Source: Neopestalotiopsis rosae (Eukaryota > Ascomycota > Sordariomycetes > Amphisphaeriales > Sporocadaceae). From it: a stretch of 64,000 nucleotides of DNA. Below are positions 24,801-34,879 of this stretch, in pieces (position 1 is the first letter of the stretch; every line of letters begins with the position of its first letter). The stretch spans positions 2,542,001-2,606,000 of the forward strand of contig JALGAS010000004.1 in the NCBI GenBank assembly GCA_023078685.1, in the 5' to 3' direction. Under the pieces are notes generated by a model. The model was not told where the DNA came from and did no database searches. It saw only the letters and a program-made list of their open reading frames with translations. The position numbers and the translations under genes are program-made.

Positions 24801-26197
24801 AACTGAAAGCCAAAATTGTCAATTTGGAATCGGACATTGAGACAATGAATTGGAGTATTACTAAAGGTCGCAGTGAACAAGCCAAGAAAGCCAAGGAACT
24901 CGAAAAGTGCGAAGAAAAGATTGCGCGATACCAAAAAGGGGTGGAAACATTGCAAAGGACCATTCAGAACTTGATGGAGAAGAACTCAAAGCTCGAGAAA
25001 GACTCTGAAACCTCGGTCGACGACGAAGAGAGGCTTCAAGAAGCCAAAGACCAGCTGAAGAACACTCAAGAGGAGCTCGAGCGGCTCAAGAAGACTCAAG
25101 AAGAATTGGATCAGCTCAAAGCCAACGAGACTCAACTCCGGGAGGAGCTGAGCAAGAGTCAGGAACAACTCAAGCAGCAGGAACAGCAACAGGAACAGCG
25201 AAAGCAGAACGAAGATCGAATCCGGGAGTTGGAGCGCATGAATGAGGAATGTACCAAGGAGCGGGCACGGCTGATTGAACTGCAAAAGCAGAAGCCTGAT
25301 CCGGCCCCAGATGCAAACGCCGCTGAAGTTGCCAGGTCGGCCCAAGAAATGGTGCAAGACGCAAGGACAAGGGTCGCTCAAGCCGAGGCCAGAGTAGAGA
25401 CGGCAACGCAGCTGGCCAGAGAACTGCAAGAGCAGCTTGATAATCAGCAACCGGGCGATCCAGACATGGCAGCTCGCGTGGAAATTGGACGACTTCTGCT
25501 CCGATACTACCGCGCCATGCAGGCCGCGCTCGAGGCGTACCGAACTGAGAAGGTCCGGATGATCGACGAAGGTACGCCGCTCAACCCGGGCTTCTTGGAG
25601 GATATGGACAACCAGCTCCGAGCCGACCGGCGCGAGATCGAGGATCGGCTCGACAAGGCTCGGATCCAGCCTCCTATTCCTGCCGCTACGACGCCTGAAC
25701 CGGATGTTGCGCTTCTCGAGCGCGAGCTGGAGAGGTACGGCGGCATCATCAATGAGGTCAATGCGGGCACCACATTGGCAGACGAAGCCTTTGAGATAGG
25801 CACGATCTTTGATCTTTCACCGCACGCTGCAGACGCCGAGAGGCTCTTTGATGAGCGCCGAACAGGGCAGACCCAGGCTGAGACGCAAATGGACCCATCA
25901 CCAGGGACGGCGCTCACGGAGCCGCGCAGAAAGGGCGGAGCAGAGGCCCTGGCCGAAGCGTGCTGCTGTTGCTTTCCATGCACGCCGTGCGACTGGCTGA
26001 TTTGGGTCTTGGTTGCGGCCATTGCCTTTTTCGTCTTTGCCTTTGTCTCCCAGATGCGACAAAAGGCCCAGTGGTCCGAGGCCAATGCTCTGTCCCGATC
26101 GCTGTACGTCATTGACAAGAACTACAACAATCCGACGACCTGGTGGCAGATTGCCATTTTCATCGCTCTCAACATCAAGGCGTTTTATCTGAAATGA
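21809..26197 (+). CDS. Giant coiled-coil protein with Cys cluster and hydrophobic C-terminus
   Basis: A single exon encodes 1462 aa. The open frame extends six codons upstream from a GTG, but the ATG at 21809 (ACC-ATG-G) is the natural start. Residues 1-115 look globular. A first coiled coil (about 118-292) is followed by a Ser/acidic linker (294-340) and a second, non-coil segment (341-448). A very long coiled coil (about 450-1215) contains a near-repeated unit around the motif AQxQDADK. Residues 1216-1384 are mixed. A cysteine cluster, CCCCFPCTPC at 1385-1394, directly precedes a hydrophobic segment (1396-1414), and a second hydrophobic stretch forms the last 20 residues. I infer a membrane-anchored tether, possibly palmitoylated, with most of the chain in the cytosol. 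I do not recognise a family. Similarity to golgins or myosin tails would be expected from coiled coil alone. Confidence 0.85.
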   Translation: MAVRFQQDFAKALEEPRGPIGQEWRKELADNLGGDESEAAAQELYAAIAGLSGQQEIERTAGEWLNRCIQGVCERALKSFEEKVGDWIGAQVSSDHWAGVYHDEWENRNTDNLAQSENNQQFYDEVAKLKTTNKTLKDEIAVHKTTIHEQQEEMESIKEEHRQELRQLEQDHAVKEKDHKQALENVENQLKQKDNELKTKEAELTSLNTDNNESLAAFDRVKQDVIKAQDERDEIKAQLDAVLEHNNELEPNLKKAQELHAKAKQELETQRSKYEKLQEDLGAAKTRIAAFEKRGRRSESPETGSSGTRSNLLDELSGLGGDSDEESPSSSPISSHAGSNTEQLRNDYVMPILRQVAHHRDAKNFKRFDDLKDAIDAEAHLLETLGALISNYGQNYLESRGQEVFDFPFADLQQWLEETERAAATIGPKSTVADIVNTIQSSFEGENARLSGLKAQKKEQIDKQIQDLQNLVSKLKGEQSELTEKLKKLQEEYNQAQGQDADKADELNKQISNLKDLNAKLIKDQAESAKELEKLRESLGQAQEQDADKTKQIQNLLQDIAKFNAQQKLSDEELMKLHASRAEAENQNNDLAKKLKDQQEGGKKEREDAEAKKQRITALEEEVANLKKEHQKAEDEMKALQDLHDSVEKGYADDISELTDKLSKSESKQISDLQKQRAVLEERLKDAMEELQKLKDDYKLLQNKVEQFAETEERSKQQIDGLEKDNKEQAKRLQNLEAQLADLTSKATTLDKDFEVLKKKYDDLQIQHDNLKAKDMSQAEQITKLEKELEEAGNRRKAMETELQELKGKRDKFSSDSDVKDKRIAELEELIAQLEKDALDAAHVVRRLQHESNQHQEARRVENTKHSKLQAEWDQSADLLRKEVSELKRKQDETEAKFAAWKARNQKLEAENEASEGKIDELVQELINAKVELEHVKEALQRRQHATEEQDAMLDANKAQLEALQLEIKELKDFNRQYRFTPVTYDIMRKQKCEEIEKLKAKIVNLESDIETMNWSITKGRSEQAKKAKELEKCEEKIARYQKGVETLQRTIQNLMEKNSKLEKDSETSVDDEERLQEAKDQLKNTQEELERLKKTQEELDQLKANETQLREELSKSQEQLKQQEQQQEQRKQNEDRIRELERMNEECTKERARLIELQKQKPDPAPDANAAEVARSAQEMVQDARTRVAQAEARVETATQLARELQEQLDNQQPGDPDMAARVEIGRLLLRYYRAMQAALEAYRTEKVRMIDEGTPLNPGFLEDMDNQLRADRREIEDRLDKARIQPPIPAATTPEPDVALLERELERYGGIINEVNAGTTLADEAFEIGTIFDLSPHAADAERLFDERRTGQTQAETQMDPSPGTALTEPRRKGGAEALAEACCCCFPCTPCDWLIWVLVAAIAFFVFAFVSQMRQKAQWSEANALSRSLYVIDKNYNNPTTWWQIAIFIALNIKAFYLK

Positions 26198-27580
26198 GCA
26201 TGTCGCAGGGGAACAACAATGACATTCCGGCGATGCGTTGAGCTGTAAAGATTAAACTGGTGTCAAGGTTTGGGAGGACAAGGAGAAGGGCCATCTTATC
26301 AACGTGGATTTCATTTCTTTTCGGTTGTTTCCTAATATAATAGTGAATAGATCTCACCGCTCGTTGCCTTTGGTGCTATTCTGTGCATTCGTCCTTCTTG
26401 TCCCTTTATTTCTGAGTTGCGTCTGCCCCAGCAGCATAAATGGCAGATCCGAGGTTGATCACCAGGCAATTCGTAAGAAGCGGGTCGAGTCAGATGTCAA
26501 TTTGCTGTCCCCGACAATGAGTGCGGTCGTCTCCCGTCCATGAGAGAGATCTGATTCCAAAGATGGAAATTCGCTTCCGAGTGTCTTCTTTTGCTATAGT
26601 CGTGCGGAAAATAGTGCGGACAAGAGAATTTCGTTTTCTTCAAATAGAAAGGGCGAAGCCAATGTCAATAAGCAAAGATTCCAAATCGCAAGATTTGAAA
26701 AGGATGAAAAGGATAAGAATGTTGCTTGGTGATAAGCTGGACTCCACTAAAGTCGGGTTGCCGGCCTTTGCTTAGCGCCCAGGGAACCCGAAGCGTGTCC
26801 GGCAGTGACTTTTCAGCAGAATTCACCAGAACTTACAGTGATGTCATGGGGGCTCATTGCCTGCTTTCGGCAGTACCCTTCTGCAAGCCGCATCAAGTCC
26901 GCACCCTCACCTCGCTCACCTAGCCCCCTGGCTGTGTCTAGAATGCTCTCCTGGGGAGTAAATCGATTACGCACTGCTCTCTCACAGGGCTGATGGGCTG
27001 CTAATATGGTCAGTCTTTAGCTCGGATCCTCTGCAAGCAAAATTAGAGCAGGCAGTACAGATTAGACATAGACAGTTCAGTGCCTAGCCTCGGTATCGCC
27101 TCGTTACCCATTGATTTGCAATACCCGTGGACGCTCTTTTGGTCATCCTCGGCCGTGCATACGCAGAAAGAAAGGTCAGGAACCATCCAAGCACAAAGAG
27201 GTCACGCCATCGAGAGCCGGATACCTGGGCCAAGAAGTACCCTAGACAAGGCAGTTTATCTACACTTGATCACAATTTAAATGTCGAGGATGCGCATATA
27301 TCCGCGACTCCCGTCCTGCTTCACGACAACCGGCCAAACATCATCATTATTCCATCATTCCTCTCTGTCTGCTCCAGTCACTTTGCCCACTCGACAATCT
27401 TTTCAACCTGTCGCAACAACATTTCCTTCTACAACACGCAGCATCGACACCTACCACCAGCTGCAGCCTGAACATAATCCTACTTGCAGTCCAACTCGTC
27501 AGACAAAAACTTTAGCTACTGTGCGCTCATCGCGACTGAGCTCAAAATATCCTAATCATACCAACGTTCGATCTATCACC
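26198..27580. other. Intergenic region upstream of the DUF4336 gene
   Basis: About 1.4 kb with no recognisable gene. The last 250 bases before 27581 are C/T- and CA-rich, consistent with a promoter and leader for the downstream gene. Confidence 0.5.
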
Positions 27581-28482
27581 ATGTCGGACAAGCTCATCCC
27601 AAGAACCCCATCGGATGTGATGGTCATTCGCGACATCACACCGAATGTGGTCACACTTTCTGTCCCATTTGCTCGATTTGGCATGATCCGCGTGGGCGGT
27701 CGTGCAACCATAGGTACGCAGTCACGTTTATTCCATTTCACGATTCCCAAGTAAGACACACAACAGCTAACGGTCCGCCATGTGCAGTACGCCTCACCTC
27801 GGGCTCATTGGCTGTAGTGTCGCCTGTCGCACTCACGCCAGAAGTCAAGGCAAAGGTCTCGGAGCTGGGCGGGCAGGTGGCCTATCTTATCGCCCCCGAC
27901 ATTGAGCACCACATCTTCATTTCGGATTGGGCCAAGGAGTACCCCAGCGCCAAGCTCATCGGCCCCAAGGGACTGCAAGAGAAGCGCGACAAGACAACAG
28001 GCGACGAAAAGATTGGCAAGGAAAAGTTTAACTTCATCTACACTCCCGAAAACCACCAGGACAACAACATTGACGCCGACTTTGCCGCCAATTTTGACGT
28101 TGAGTACATGGACTCGCACACCAACAAGGAGATTGTGCTCTTTTTCAAGCCCGAAAAGATTTTGATCCAGGCCGACCTCATGTTCAACCTGCCCGCCATT
28201 GAGCAGTACTCACGTGTGCCTGAGGCCGAGCGGAATTCGCACGGTCTCATCAACAAGCTCTTCAACAGCGTCCAGAGTACCGAGGGCGAGGCCAAGGGTA
28301 CCAAGCGCCTCTTGTGGTACGGCTTGAGCGCGGGCGATCGCCCTTCCTTCAACAAGAGCATAGAGCGCATCAACTCGTGGGACTTTGTCACTATTATCCC
28401 GTGCCACGGAGAGACCATGGTAGGCAATGGTAAACCATTATTTGAAAAGGTCTTTCAATGGCACTTGCAAGGCCACAAATAG
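27581..28482 (+). CDS. DUF4336 family protein (metallo-beta-lactamase-like fold)
   Basis: Exons 27581-27713 and 27788-28482, joined across a 74-nt intron, give 275 aa. The start lies in the context ATCACC-ATG-TCG. The order of segments matches fungal DUF4336 proteins: an N-terminal beta region (TPNVVTLSVPFARFG), then SGSLAVVSPVALTPEV, then the motif DIEHHIFISDWAKEYP near residue 100, then GPKGL. The family is distantly related to metallo-beta-lactamases, but the classical HxHxDH motif is not visible; only the HH pair before the W-x-x-x-Y-P segment stands in its place. The substrate is unknown and no signal peptide is apparent, so it is probably cytosolic. The intron splits the first conserved block (phase 1) and its removal restores the frame, which supports the model. 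Confidence 0.85.
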
Positions 28483-29904
28483 GCTTGTATATAAATTGTG
28501 TGGGGGATATTTGCAAACTACTCACAAGCTAGTTTATAATGTTTTTATGGAGGCGCTCATAAATGGAGAAGGGAGTGGACGGTTGTCGTTTTCTTCAATG
28601 GCGGTACGGTGCATTCATTGAGGTGCGGGTTGTTATGTCATATTTGTGCATTTTAAATTGATACCATTAGTTACCCATCTCTCATGATATGAAAGATCCG
28701 CTCAATCGGCTGATGAAAGTGAAAATGTTTGGTACGTAGGCACAGGGTCATTTCAAACAAAGTTACAATTAAACCGATTAGCTGGTTATCTTCATCCCCA
28801 GGAATCTGAAAGCACTCTGCCAAGCATGAAACATCAATGTTTTCGGTTCCATGACGATCTCAACGGTCGCCAGGGGGGTTGTGGACATGCCCCTCCACTA
28901 GCCTGGTTTCACTCTTGGCTCTCTGGGCTGTTCGCGACGACAACTGTGCCAAGAAGAGGCAACCATCTTCAAGTCATATTCTTCCGTTGCTTCTCGCCTT
29001 GAAGCAAAAGATGAACAATTCGCCAGCGGGCTTTCCGAGCGGGCTCATAAGGCGTGGAATATCCACATTAGATTTCGTATAATCGCAGCGATGGTTTCCC
29101 TTGATATCTCCGGGAATAAGCATCCCTAAGAGTATATGGGGAAAGGCACGACTCACTAACTGCACTCTAAGACTCCGAACGCACGCTGACCGCCAATCAT
29201 TCTCTTCCCCCTGATCACTAACGCCCAATCATTGCAAAGATGATCATCGCCGGGTTTCGAGATCCATGTTCTAAACGTCGATCATGCCAAGCTCCACCAA
29301 GCCTGCAAAGTCTATACACCACTCGTTGTCAACCGACTGACGTTGCGCTGATGTGTAGAGTGCCGCCGGCTCCATCAGCCTTCCGGGCACACGAACTCTA
29401 TAGCCCAGAGATGCTATAGATCCCATGGACAATGTCAGACTTTGACAGGCCAAAGCGGATCATGATGGATGAGGGAAAAGGGAAACAAGAAGGCATGTCG
29501 GTATGGCAAATTTTGCCTCGACTGCCCCAGATCTACCGGCAGTCTGCTCGACATTTATCTTTCATTGCAATCGTCTCTTCCCTTTATCAACAGCATACTC
29601 GTCGGTGCTTTGTTTCCTACAATAAACGACTCAAGAACATGATACATTAAGTGGATTTACAAGCAATTCTCCTGGCTCGAGAACATTGCACCTCAGGACT
29701 CTATCCTTCTTCTCCTTGTTCCACTACTCACGGTCACAGTTATGCACCTTGGCCCCATAGAATCACCCTAAATCACAACTCTCAAACGTTCTCAATCATC
29801 TTTCTGTAAAGGGCGAAAACTTGCTCAGTCAGTTTTGCCCACCGGCCCTGGGGCCCTTCCCCCCATAGGCCCATTCGCCTAAACCACTATACAAACACGC
29901 CATT
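28483..29904. other. Intergenic region upstream of the amino-acid permease
   Basis: About 1.4 kb. No open frame longer than about 85 codons and none recognisable. It holds the 3' end of the DUF4336 gene and the permease promoter. A C-rich patch occurs at 29840-29870. Confidence 0.5.
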
Positions 29905-32100
29905 ATGGTGCCACCTCCCTTGTCTTTGGATTCGCCTTCGAGTAGTAGTCGTCGTTATCCACTCTCCATTAGCGATGCCATCACCAGCGCGGCCTCGCCT
30001 CTACACAGTTCCTTCCAGCTGAGCTGTCGCTCCCCGCTGTCGCCCAGGATACAAACATGGAGAGGAGGAGATAATATTAGGAGCATAGAAAGATTTGGTG
30101 AGGGATCGAGTCTCGCACCACCGAGGTTTCTACATCTGGGTGCGGAATCGCCATCATTGTCCAAGGGACTCGGCAGTGGCGGACAAAAGTCGGCGCTCGA
30201 GATTGACGATGACGGTTCAAGCTACACGGCTTACTCGCCGGCAGATCAGACGTGGTTCGTGCCGCCGCATACACCGATAGCACTGCAGTACGAGCCCAGG
30301 CAGGAGGACGAGGGCAAGCTCGGCGTCATCTCGGCCATCAACATCATCGTGGGCAAGACGGTGGGCGTCGGCGCGTACACGATACCGCCCGCCATATTCG
30401 ACGGCGTGGGCTCCGTCGGCATGACGCTGCTGCTGTGGGCCGTCGGCAGCGTCATCTCCTTTTGCGGCCTGGCCGTCTACCTGGACCTCGGCACCGCCTT
30501 GCCCCGGAGCGGCGGCGAGCGCGTCTACCTCGAGCGCATCTTTCGCCGCCCCCGCATGCTCGCCACGTGCATGTTTGCCGCCTACGCCGTGCTCCTCGGC
30601 TTCTCCGCCCCCAACGCCATCGTCCTGGGCGACTACGCCATGTACGCCCTCGGCGTGACCCCGGGCCGGTGGAACGTCCGGGCCGTGGCCGTGCTCGCCG
30701 TCACGGGCCTATGCTACGTCCATGCTCGGTTCCCGCGCGCCGGACTGCGCGTGATCAACGTGCTCAGCGTCGCCAAGCTGCTCATCATCGCTTTCGTCAT
30801 TCTCTGTGGCGCCGTCGGTGGTCTCAGGGGCGTGGGCCGCGTGGAGAATTTCCAAGCAGGCAGCGTCGGCGCGCGCAGGCTTGACCTGCCCATGGACCGC
30901 GACTGGACGCTCAGCACGGCGCAGCGCAACTTTGGCAACATCTGGAGCGGGGCCTCGACGCAGCCCTACGACTACGCCACAGCGCTGCTCAAGGTCATCT
31001 ACTGCTTCCGCGGCTACAGCACGGCCAACCAAGTGCTCTCGGACGTGAAGAACCCCGTGCGGACGCTCAGGGTCGCGGCGCCGGCCGCCCTCGGCATCGT
31101 CTCGTTTGCCTACCTGGCCCTCAACGTGGCCTTTTTCCTCGTCGTCGACAAGGAGGACTTTCGGTCATCGGGCATCATTGTCGCCGGCACCTTTTTCCGC
31201 AACCTGTTTGGCGAGGTCGTGGGCGGGCACATACTCCCGCTGTTTGTCATAGTCTCCGCCGCAGGCAACATTGCCGCCACGTCCTTTGCGCAGGCCCGCG
31301 TCAACGAGGAGCTGGCCAAGGACGGACTTTTACCCTGGAGCAGCTTCTGGACGAGCGCCGACGAGACGAAGAAGCAGATGAAGACTACTGCCAGCCCTCC
31401 CCCCACCACCACTACCAAAGTGACACCCGCGGCAGCGCCGAAGCAGCAGCGCTCTGAGCAGCATCAGCAGCCGACTGTCCCCCGCCGGGGCCTGCTGCTC
31501 CACTGGGCAGTCTCGGTGCTCGTAATCATCGTGCCGCCCCCGGGCAAAGTATACAACTTCCTGGTCGACCTGGGCGGGTATCCCGTATCCATAATATCCG
31601 TGGCCATAAGTCTAGGTCTATTATACCTCCGCCACTCTTCCTCCTCCTCCTCATCGTCGCATAATGGCGAACAGCAGCAACAACCGTGGACCTCGCCGTA
31701 CCGCGCCCGCTCGGGCGCCGTCGTCGTATTTGCCCTGTGCAACTGCCTCCTCCTCGTCTTCCCCTGGGTCCCGCCCGCCGGCGGCCAGGGCGAAGGGGCC
31801 GGCATCACCTACTACGCCTACCCGGCGACGGCGCTGGCCGTCATTGGCAGTGGGGCGCTGTACTGGTGCTGGTGGATCTCTCATGGGAACGGGAGGAGGA
31901 CAAGAAGAGATGGTGCCGCCGGTGACAGCAATAGCAATGGCAGTAACAGTATTGATCTCGGCCCAACCCGGCAAAAGGAGAGGTGGGCAACGGCTCATCA
32001 TCACAAGGCGAAACACAGCGGGGAGAGCGAGTCCCGAGGGCTCTTGCTCGGGGACGATGACGACCTTTCACCGGCTGGCGCTCCGGGACCCCGGAGCTGA
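29905..32100 (+). CDS. APC-superfamily amino-acid permease, Mup1/LAT-like
   Basis: Intronless, 731 aa, starting at ATG 29905. Residues 1-130 are a polar cytosolic N-terminus. The first transmembrane helix region carries the APC signature-like segment NIIVGKTVGVGAYTIPPAIF (about 142-161), where the small-residue GVGA break usually contacts substrate. Further conserved segments include a region with FRGYSTANQVLSDVKNP, as in fungal methionine permease relatives, and SAAGNIAATSFAQARVNEELAKDG. A Thr/Pro/Gln-rich insert (about 489-525) interrupts the membrane domain, and the C-terminal tail (about 660-731) is polar with Ser/Asn and His runs. The codons are strongly GC-rich at third positions. I infer plasma-membrane uptake of neutral amino acids; methionine specificity is a guess from family resemblance. 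It converges with ALO1. Confidence 0.88.
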   Translation: MVPPPLSLDSPSSSSRRYPLSISDAITSAASPLHSSFQLSCRSPLSPRIQTWRGGDNIRSIERFGEGSSLAPPRFLHLGAESPSLSKGLGSGGQKSALEIDDDGSSYTAYSPADQTWFVPPHTPIALQYEPRQEDEGKLGVISAINIIVGKTVGVGAYTIPPAIFDGVGSVGMTLLLWAVGSVISFCGLAVYLDLGTALPRSGGERVYLERIFRRPRMLATCMFAAYAVLLGFSAPNAIVLGDYAMYALGVTPGRWNVRAVAVLAVTGLCYVHARFPRAGLRVINVLSVAKLLIIAFVILCGAVGGLRGVGRVENFQAGSVGARRLDLPMDRDWTLSTAQRNFGNIWSGASTQPYDYATALLKVIYCFRGYSTANQVLSDVKNPVRTLRVAAPAALGIVSFAYLALNVAFFLVVDKEDFRSSGIIVAGTFFRNLFGEVVGGHILPLFVIVSAAGNIAATSFAQARVNEELAKDGLLPWSSFWTSADETKKQMKTTASPPPTTTTKVTPAAAPKQQRSEQHQQPTVPRRGLLLHWAVSVLVIIVPPPGKVYNFLVDLGGYPVSIISVAISLGLLYLRHSSSSSSSSHNGEQQQQPWTSPYRARSGAVVVFALCNCLLLVFPWVPPAGGQGEGAGITYYAYPATALAVIGSGALYWCWWISHGNGRRTRRDGAAGDSNSNGSNSIDLGPTRQKERWATAHHHKAKHSGESESRGLLLGDDDDLSPAGAPGPRS

Positions 32101-32686
32101 TGCAAAATGACCATGTCGGTATGAGAAAATGAGAACAAATTCTTCCGTGGTGTTAGATTTTTACATCCTAAAGGGAGCCTAGAACTACTTTGTAAAATAT
32201 CATAGAGAGATATAATGAAGTATTCATAATCAATGCTTGCACTGTTCAAAAATTACCTTGCTCGGAACATGTTATTGGCACAATCAGCCTATTTTCTTTT
32301 TCTGGGTAGCTCGGCATATAATCTAGTCAAAGCAAATGTAGAAAAACACGAGAATAGCACTCAACAAAATATGGGCCGCACGAGAATTGTAATTTAATGT
32401 AGAGTTGTTTTCAAGCAGACCCAAACACTGGGCTACACAAGATGGGTGTGTATTCATATAGCATGGCACCTTATATAACTTGCATATCCACTCGATGTAC
32501 ATGGTTGCCGTACTGAAAAAATCTCGCTCATACTCATTTCTACAGTACTCGTCATATCATTCTTGGATCGAATTCAGATCAGGTAGCAAGGCTGACGAAG
32601 CATTACCCAATAGACTTTTTCCAAAACATCTTCGGGTGCGTTGCAACATTTCGGGGATATCATTGTGTTTGACAAGATCAGTTGGC
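32101..32686. other. Convergent 3' region, permease/ALO1
   Basis: This 586-bp AT-rich stretch lies between two converging genes and should carry both 3' ends. No gene is visible. Confidence 0.6.
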
Positions 32687-34294
32687 TCACGGGTCATTAG
32701 GACCCTTGATTTGAGACGCAGTCATTCCCGTGTACTCGATGCCGCCACTCCTCTTGGGCTTTTCCGAAATCTCAACCTCCTCGAACGGCAGCCGGGGACT
32801 GTGGCCGAGAACGAACTTGCGGTGCCACGGTCCCACAAACATGCCGTCAGGGTCGACATCATCACGAATGTCGCGCCACTTTTGCAGCGATTGGCCATAC
32901 ATCTTTTCGATCTGCCGTCCATCGGCCTCAAAGTTCTTGGCCCAGTGCGGCTTGCCGCCAAGATCACGCATCAGCCACTCAAAGGCCTCATAGTATCGCG
33001 CTCGGCAGGGCGGATCAGCATGATATGGCCGGTAGAGGGTGGCGTTCAGGTACAGCGTGGGCTCGTCGTGATTCGTGATATCGAGGTAAGGGCTCGTGTT
33101 TGACTGAACAGAGTCGAGCTCGGGGTTGGAGGTATCCGAGACTCTCACTTCTACCGGCGCGTGGACGTAGAGACCCTCGGCAGAGAAGGGGATGTTGTGA
33201 GGAACGTAGTCGGGATCATCAGGGGTGAGGTGGTTCAGCCAGCTGCTGAGTCGGCGAAGAGCCTCGGGGCCCTTGCTCAGAGGGATGGCCCACTCATTCA
33301 CAAACTGCGAGTACAGGCAGTTCATGAGCAGAGCCTTGGCACTGGGCTGGATCGCTTCCGTGGTGGTGCCATTGGCAAAGCCGTACTGCATACCAAAGAC
33401 GAACCACTCCACCCAAGGCAGGATTTTGGGGAAGTACTGGCCCAAATAGAGCAGGTTGTGGTAGACGTAGTAACCGAGAGCGCCATCATAGTAGGAGACT
33501 GGAGGATTGCGAGGAGCTTCCTCCGTCTCGGAAGCCGACCAGACTACAGCGCGTCGCGTGTAGGGATACCACCAGACACGGACATAGTGCGCGTGCGTCC
33601 AGAGATCGCCGGTCCATCTATTGAACATTTTGACATCCTTGTCAATGATCTGCTTCCAGTGCAAAGTATAGGCAGGCACTGCCCGAAAGGTGATTTCGGT
33701 AATGATGCCCAGTGCGCCCAGAGAGATGAGCGAGGCCCGGAAGAGCTCCGGGTTCTCATTCGGCGAGCACCTCTTGGTGGTACCATCGGCAAGAGTGATG
33801 CGCAAAGAGAGGATATCCTCCGACAGCAGACCGTGGCGGAGACTAGAACCATGAGTTCCGGTGGAGATGGCACCGGCAATACTCTGGTGGTTGATGCTTC
33901 CGAGGTTCGGCATGGCCAGACCAAGCCTGTCGAGCTCAGCACTGAGATCGTACAGGCGGATGCCCGACTGCATGGTTACAATGCCCTTGTCCTTGTCCGA
34001 GGACAATATCTTGTTGTACTTGTCCAAATTGACCAGCCATGAAGAGGTGCAGGTTATGGAGCTGGGCGAATGGCCACAGCCGACGGTGGTGATTCGACGA
34101 CGGCATTTCCGCGCGACATTAACCATGTGCTCAATTTCCTCGAGGGTCTCGGGCTGAATGAACAGCTCGGGCATCCATGAGAAGGTTTTGGCCCAGGTGG
34201 TGTGGACATGATCTGTTCTTCCTCGGAAGGGTATATTGGCACCAGGCCCCGAGGCCAATGCCTGCGCAATGGCGGGATCGAGAGCGGTCGGCAT
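32687..34294 (-). CDS. ALO1: D-arabinono-1,4-lactone oxidase
   Basis: Catalyses the last step of D-erythroascorbate synthesis in fungi, oxidising D-arabinono-1,4-lactone with FAD and O2. In yeast it is mitochondrial. Intronless, 535 aa, close to the yeast length. The N-terminal FAD-binding domain (about 25-210) contains VGCGHSPS, with His75 as the expected covalent FAD attachment residue, and QSIAGAISTGTHGSS near 140. The C-terminal ALO domain carries the HWAK motif at 450-453, known to be needed for activity in this oxidoreductase family. The C-terminal 40 residues are polar and poorly conserved. Both key motifs are intact, so the enzyme should be functional. No separate mitochondrial presequence is obvious. 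Confidence 0.95.
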   Translation of the reverse strand: MPTALDPAIAQALASGPGANIPFRGRTDHVHTTWAKTFSWMPELFIQPETLEEIEHMVNVARKCRRRITTVGCGHSPSSITCTSSWLVNLDKYNKILSSDKDKGIVTMQSGIRLYDLSAELDRLGLAMPNLGSINHQSIAGAISTGTHGSSLRHGLLSEDILSLRITLADGTTKRCSPNENPELFRASLISLGALGIITEITFRAVPAYTLHWKQIIDKDVKMFNRWTGDLWTHAHYVRVWWYPYTRRAVVWSASETEEAPRNPPVSYYDGALGYYVYHNLLYLGQYFPKILPWVEWFVFGMQYGFANGTTTEAIQPSAKALLMNCLYSQFVNEWAIPLSKGPEALRRLSSWLNHLTPDDPDYVPHNIPFSAEGLYVHAPVEVRVSDTSNPELDSVQSNTSPYLDITNHDEPTLYLNATLYRPYHADPPCRARYYEAFEWLMRDLGGKPHWAKNFEADGRQIEKMYGQSLQKWRDIRDDVDPDGMFVGPWHRKFVLGHSPRLPFEEVEISEKPKRSGGIEYTGMTASQIKGPNDP

Positions 34295-34851
34295 GGTTGA
34301 CTTTGAGCCCTTCTACAACGGGGCACTTTACTGCTCTTCTTTGTACCTCAGTGTTTCCCCGAAAAGAGAACAGAGGAGAGCAGGGACAAGAGCTCGAGAA
34401 GGACAGAAAAGACAGCTCGCAGCTCGAGGGAGGAGGCTTTATGTGCCTGACTGGAGCCTTTTCGCAAGTGGTTCGACTCGTTTCGTCTGAGGGTGCGTCG
34501 CGCGGGTGGGTCAAAAGATTATCGTCTCGTTTGATCTCGTCGTCGACGTCTGTCGTTATGGATAAAGCCAAAGCAAAGACCCCCCAAGCAAGCAACAAAC
34601 CCCTACCTGGCCAAGAATGCGTTTCAACTAGACTCAAGGAGCTGGTTCGTCAGGCCATGATACGCCAAAGGGTCGTGAGCAATGAAGCAGAGGAAACGTC
34701 ATCTTGGGAAAAGGTTCAGAAATAGGAGTTCATAGACGCGAGTAAACCAATTCTTCTTAGCTGCGAGCGAGGGTCTAGATGCTCGAGAATCTGTAGCTGA
34801 GCACTTTTAGTCTACAGCTAAACGCCGCCGCAATTCGTCAATCGAGGGCAA

Positions 34852-34879
34852 GGGAGGGGGTCTTGGGGGTCTTGGGGGG
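34852..34879 (+). other. Putative G-quadruplex sequence
   Basis: Four or more runs of at least three G are separated by A or TCTT spacers (G3-A-G5-TCTT-G5-TCTT-G6), which fits the standard G-quadruplex pattern. It lies about 560 bp upstream of the ALO1 start codon. Formation in the cell is not shown by sequence. Confidence 0.6.

Noticed and set aside
33161..34042. 293-codon frame antisense to ALO1
   Set aside because: A shadow of the conserved ALO1 gene on the other strand.
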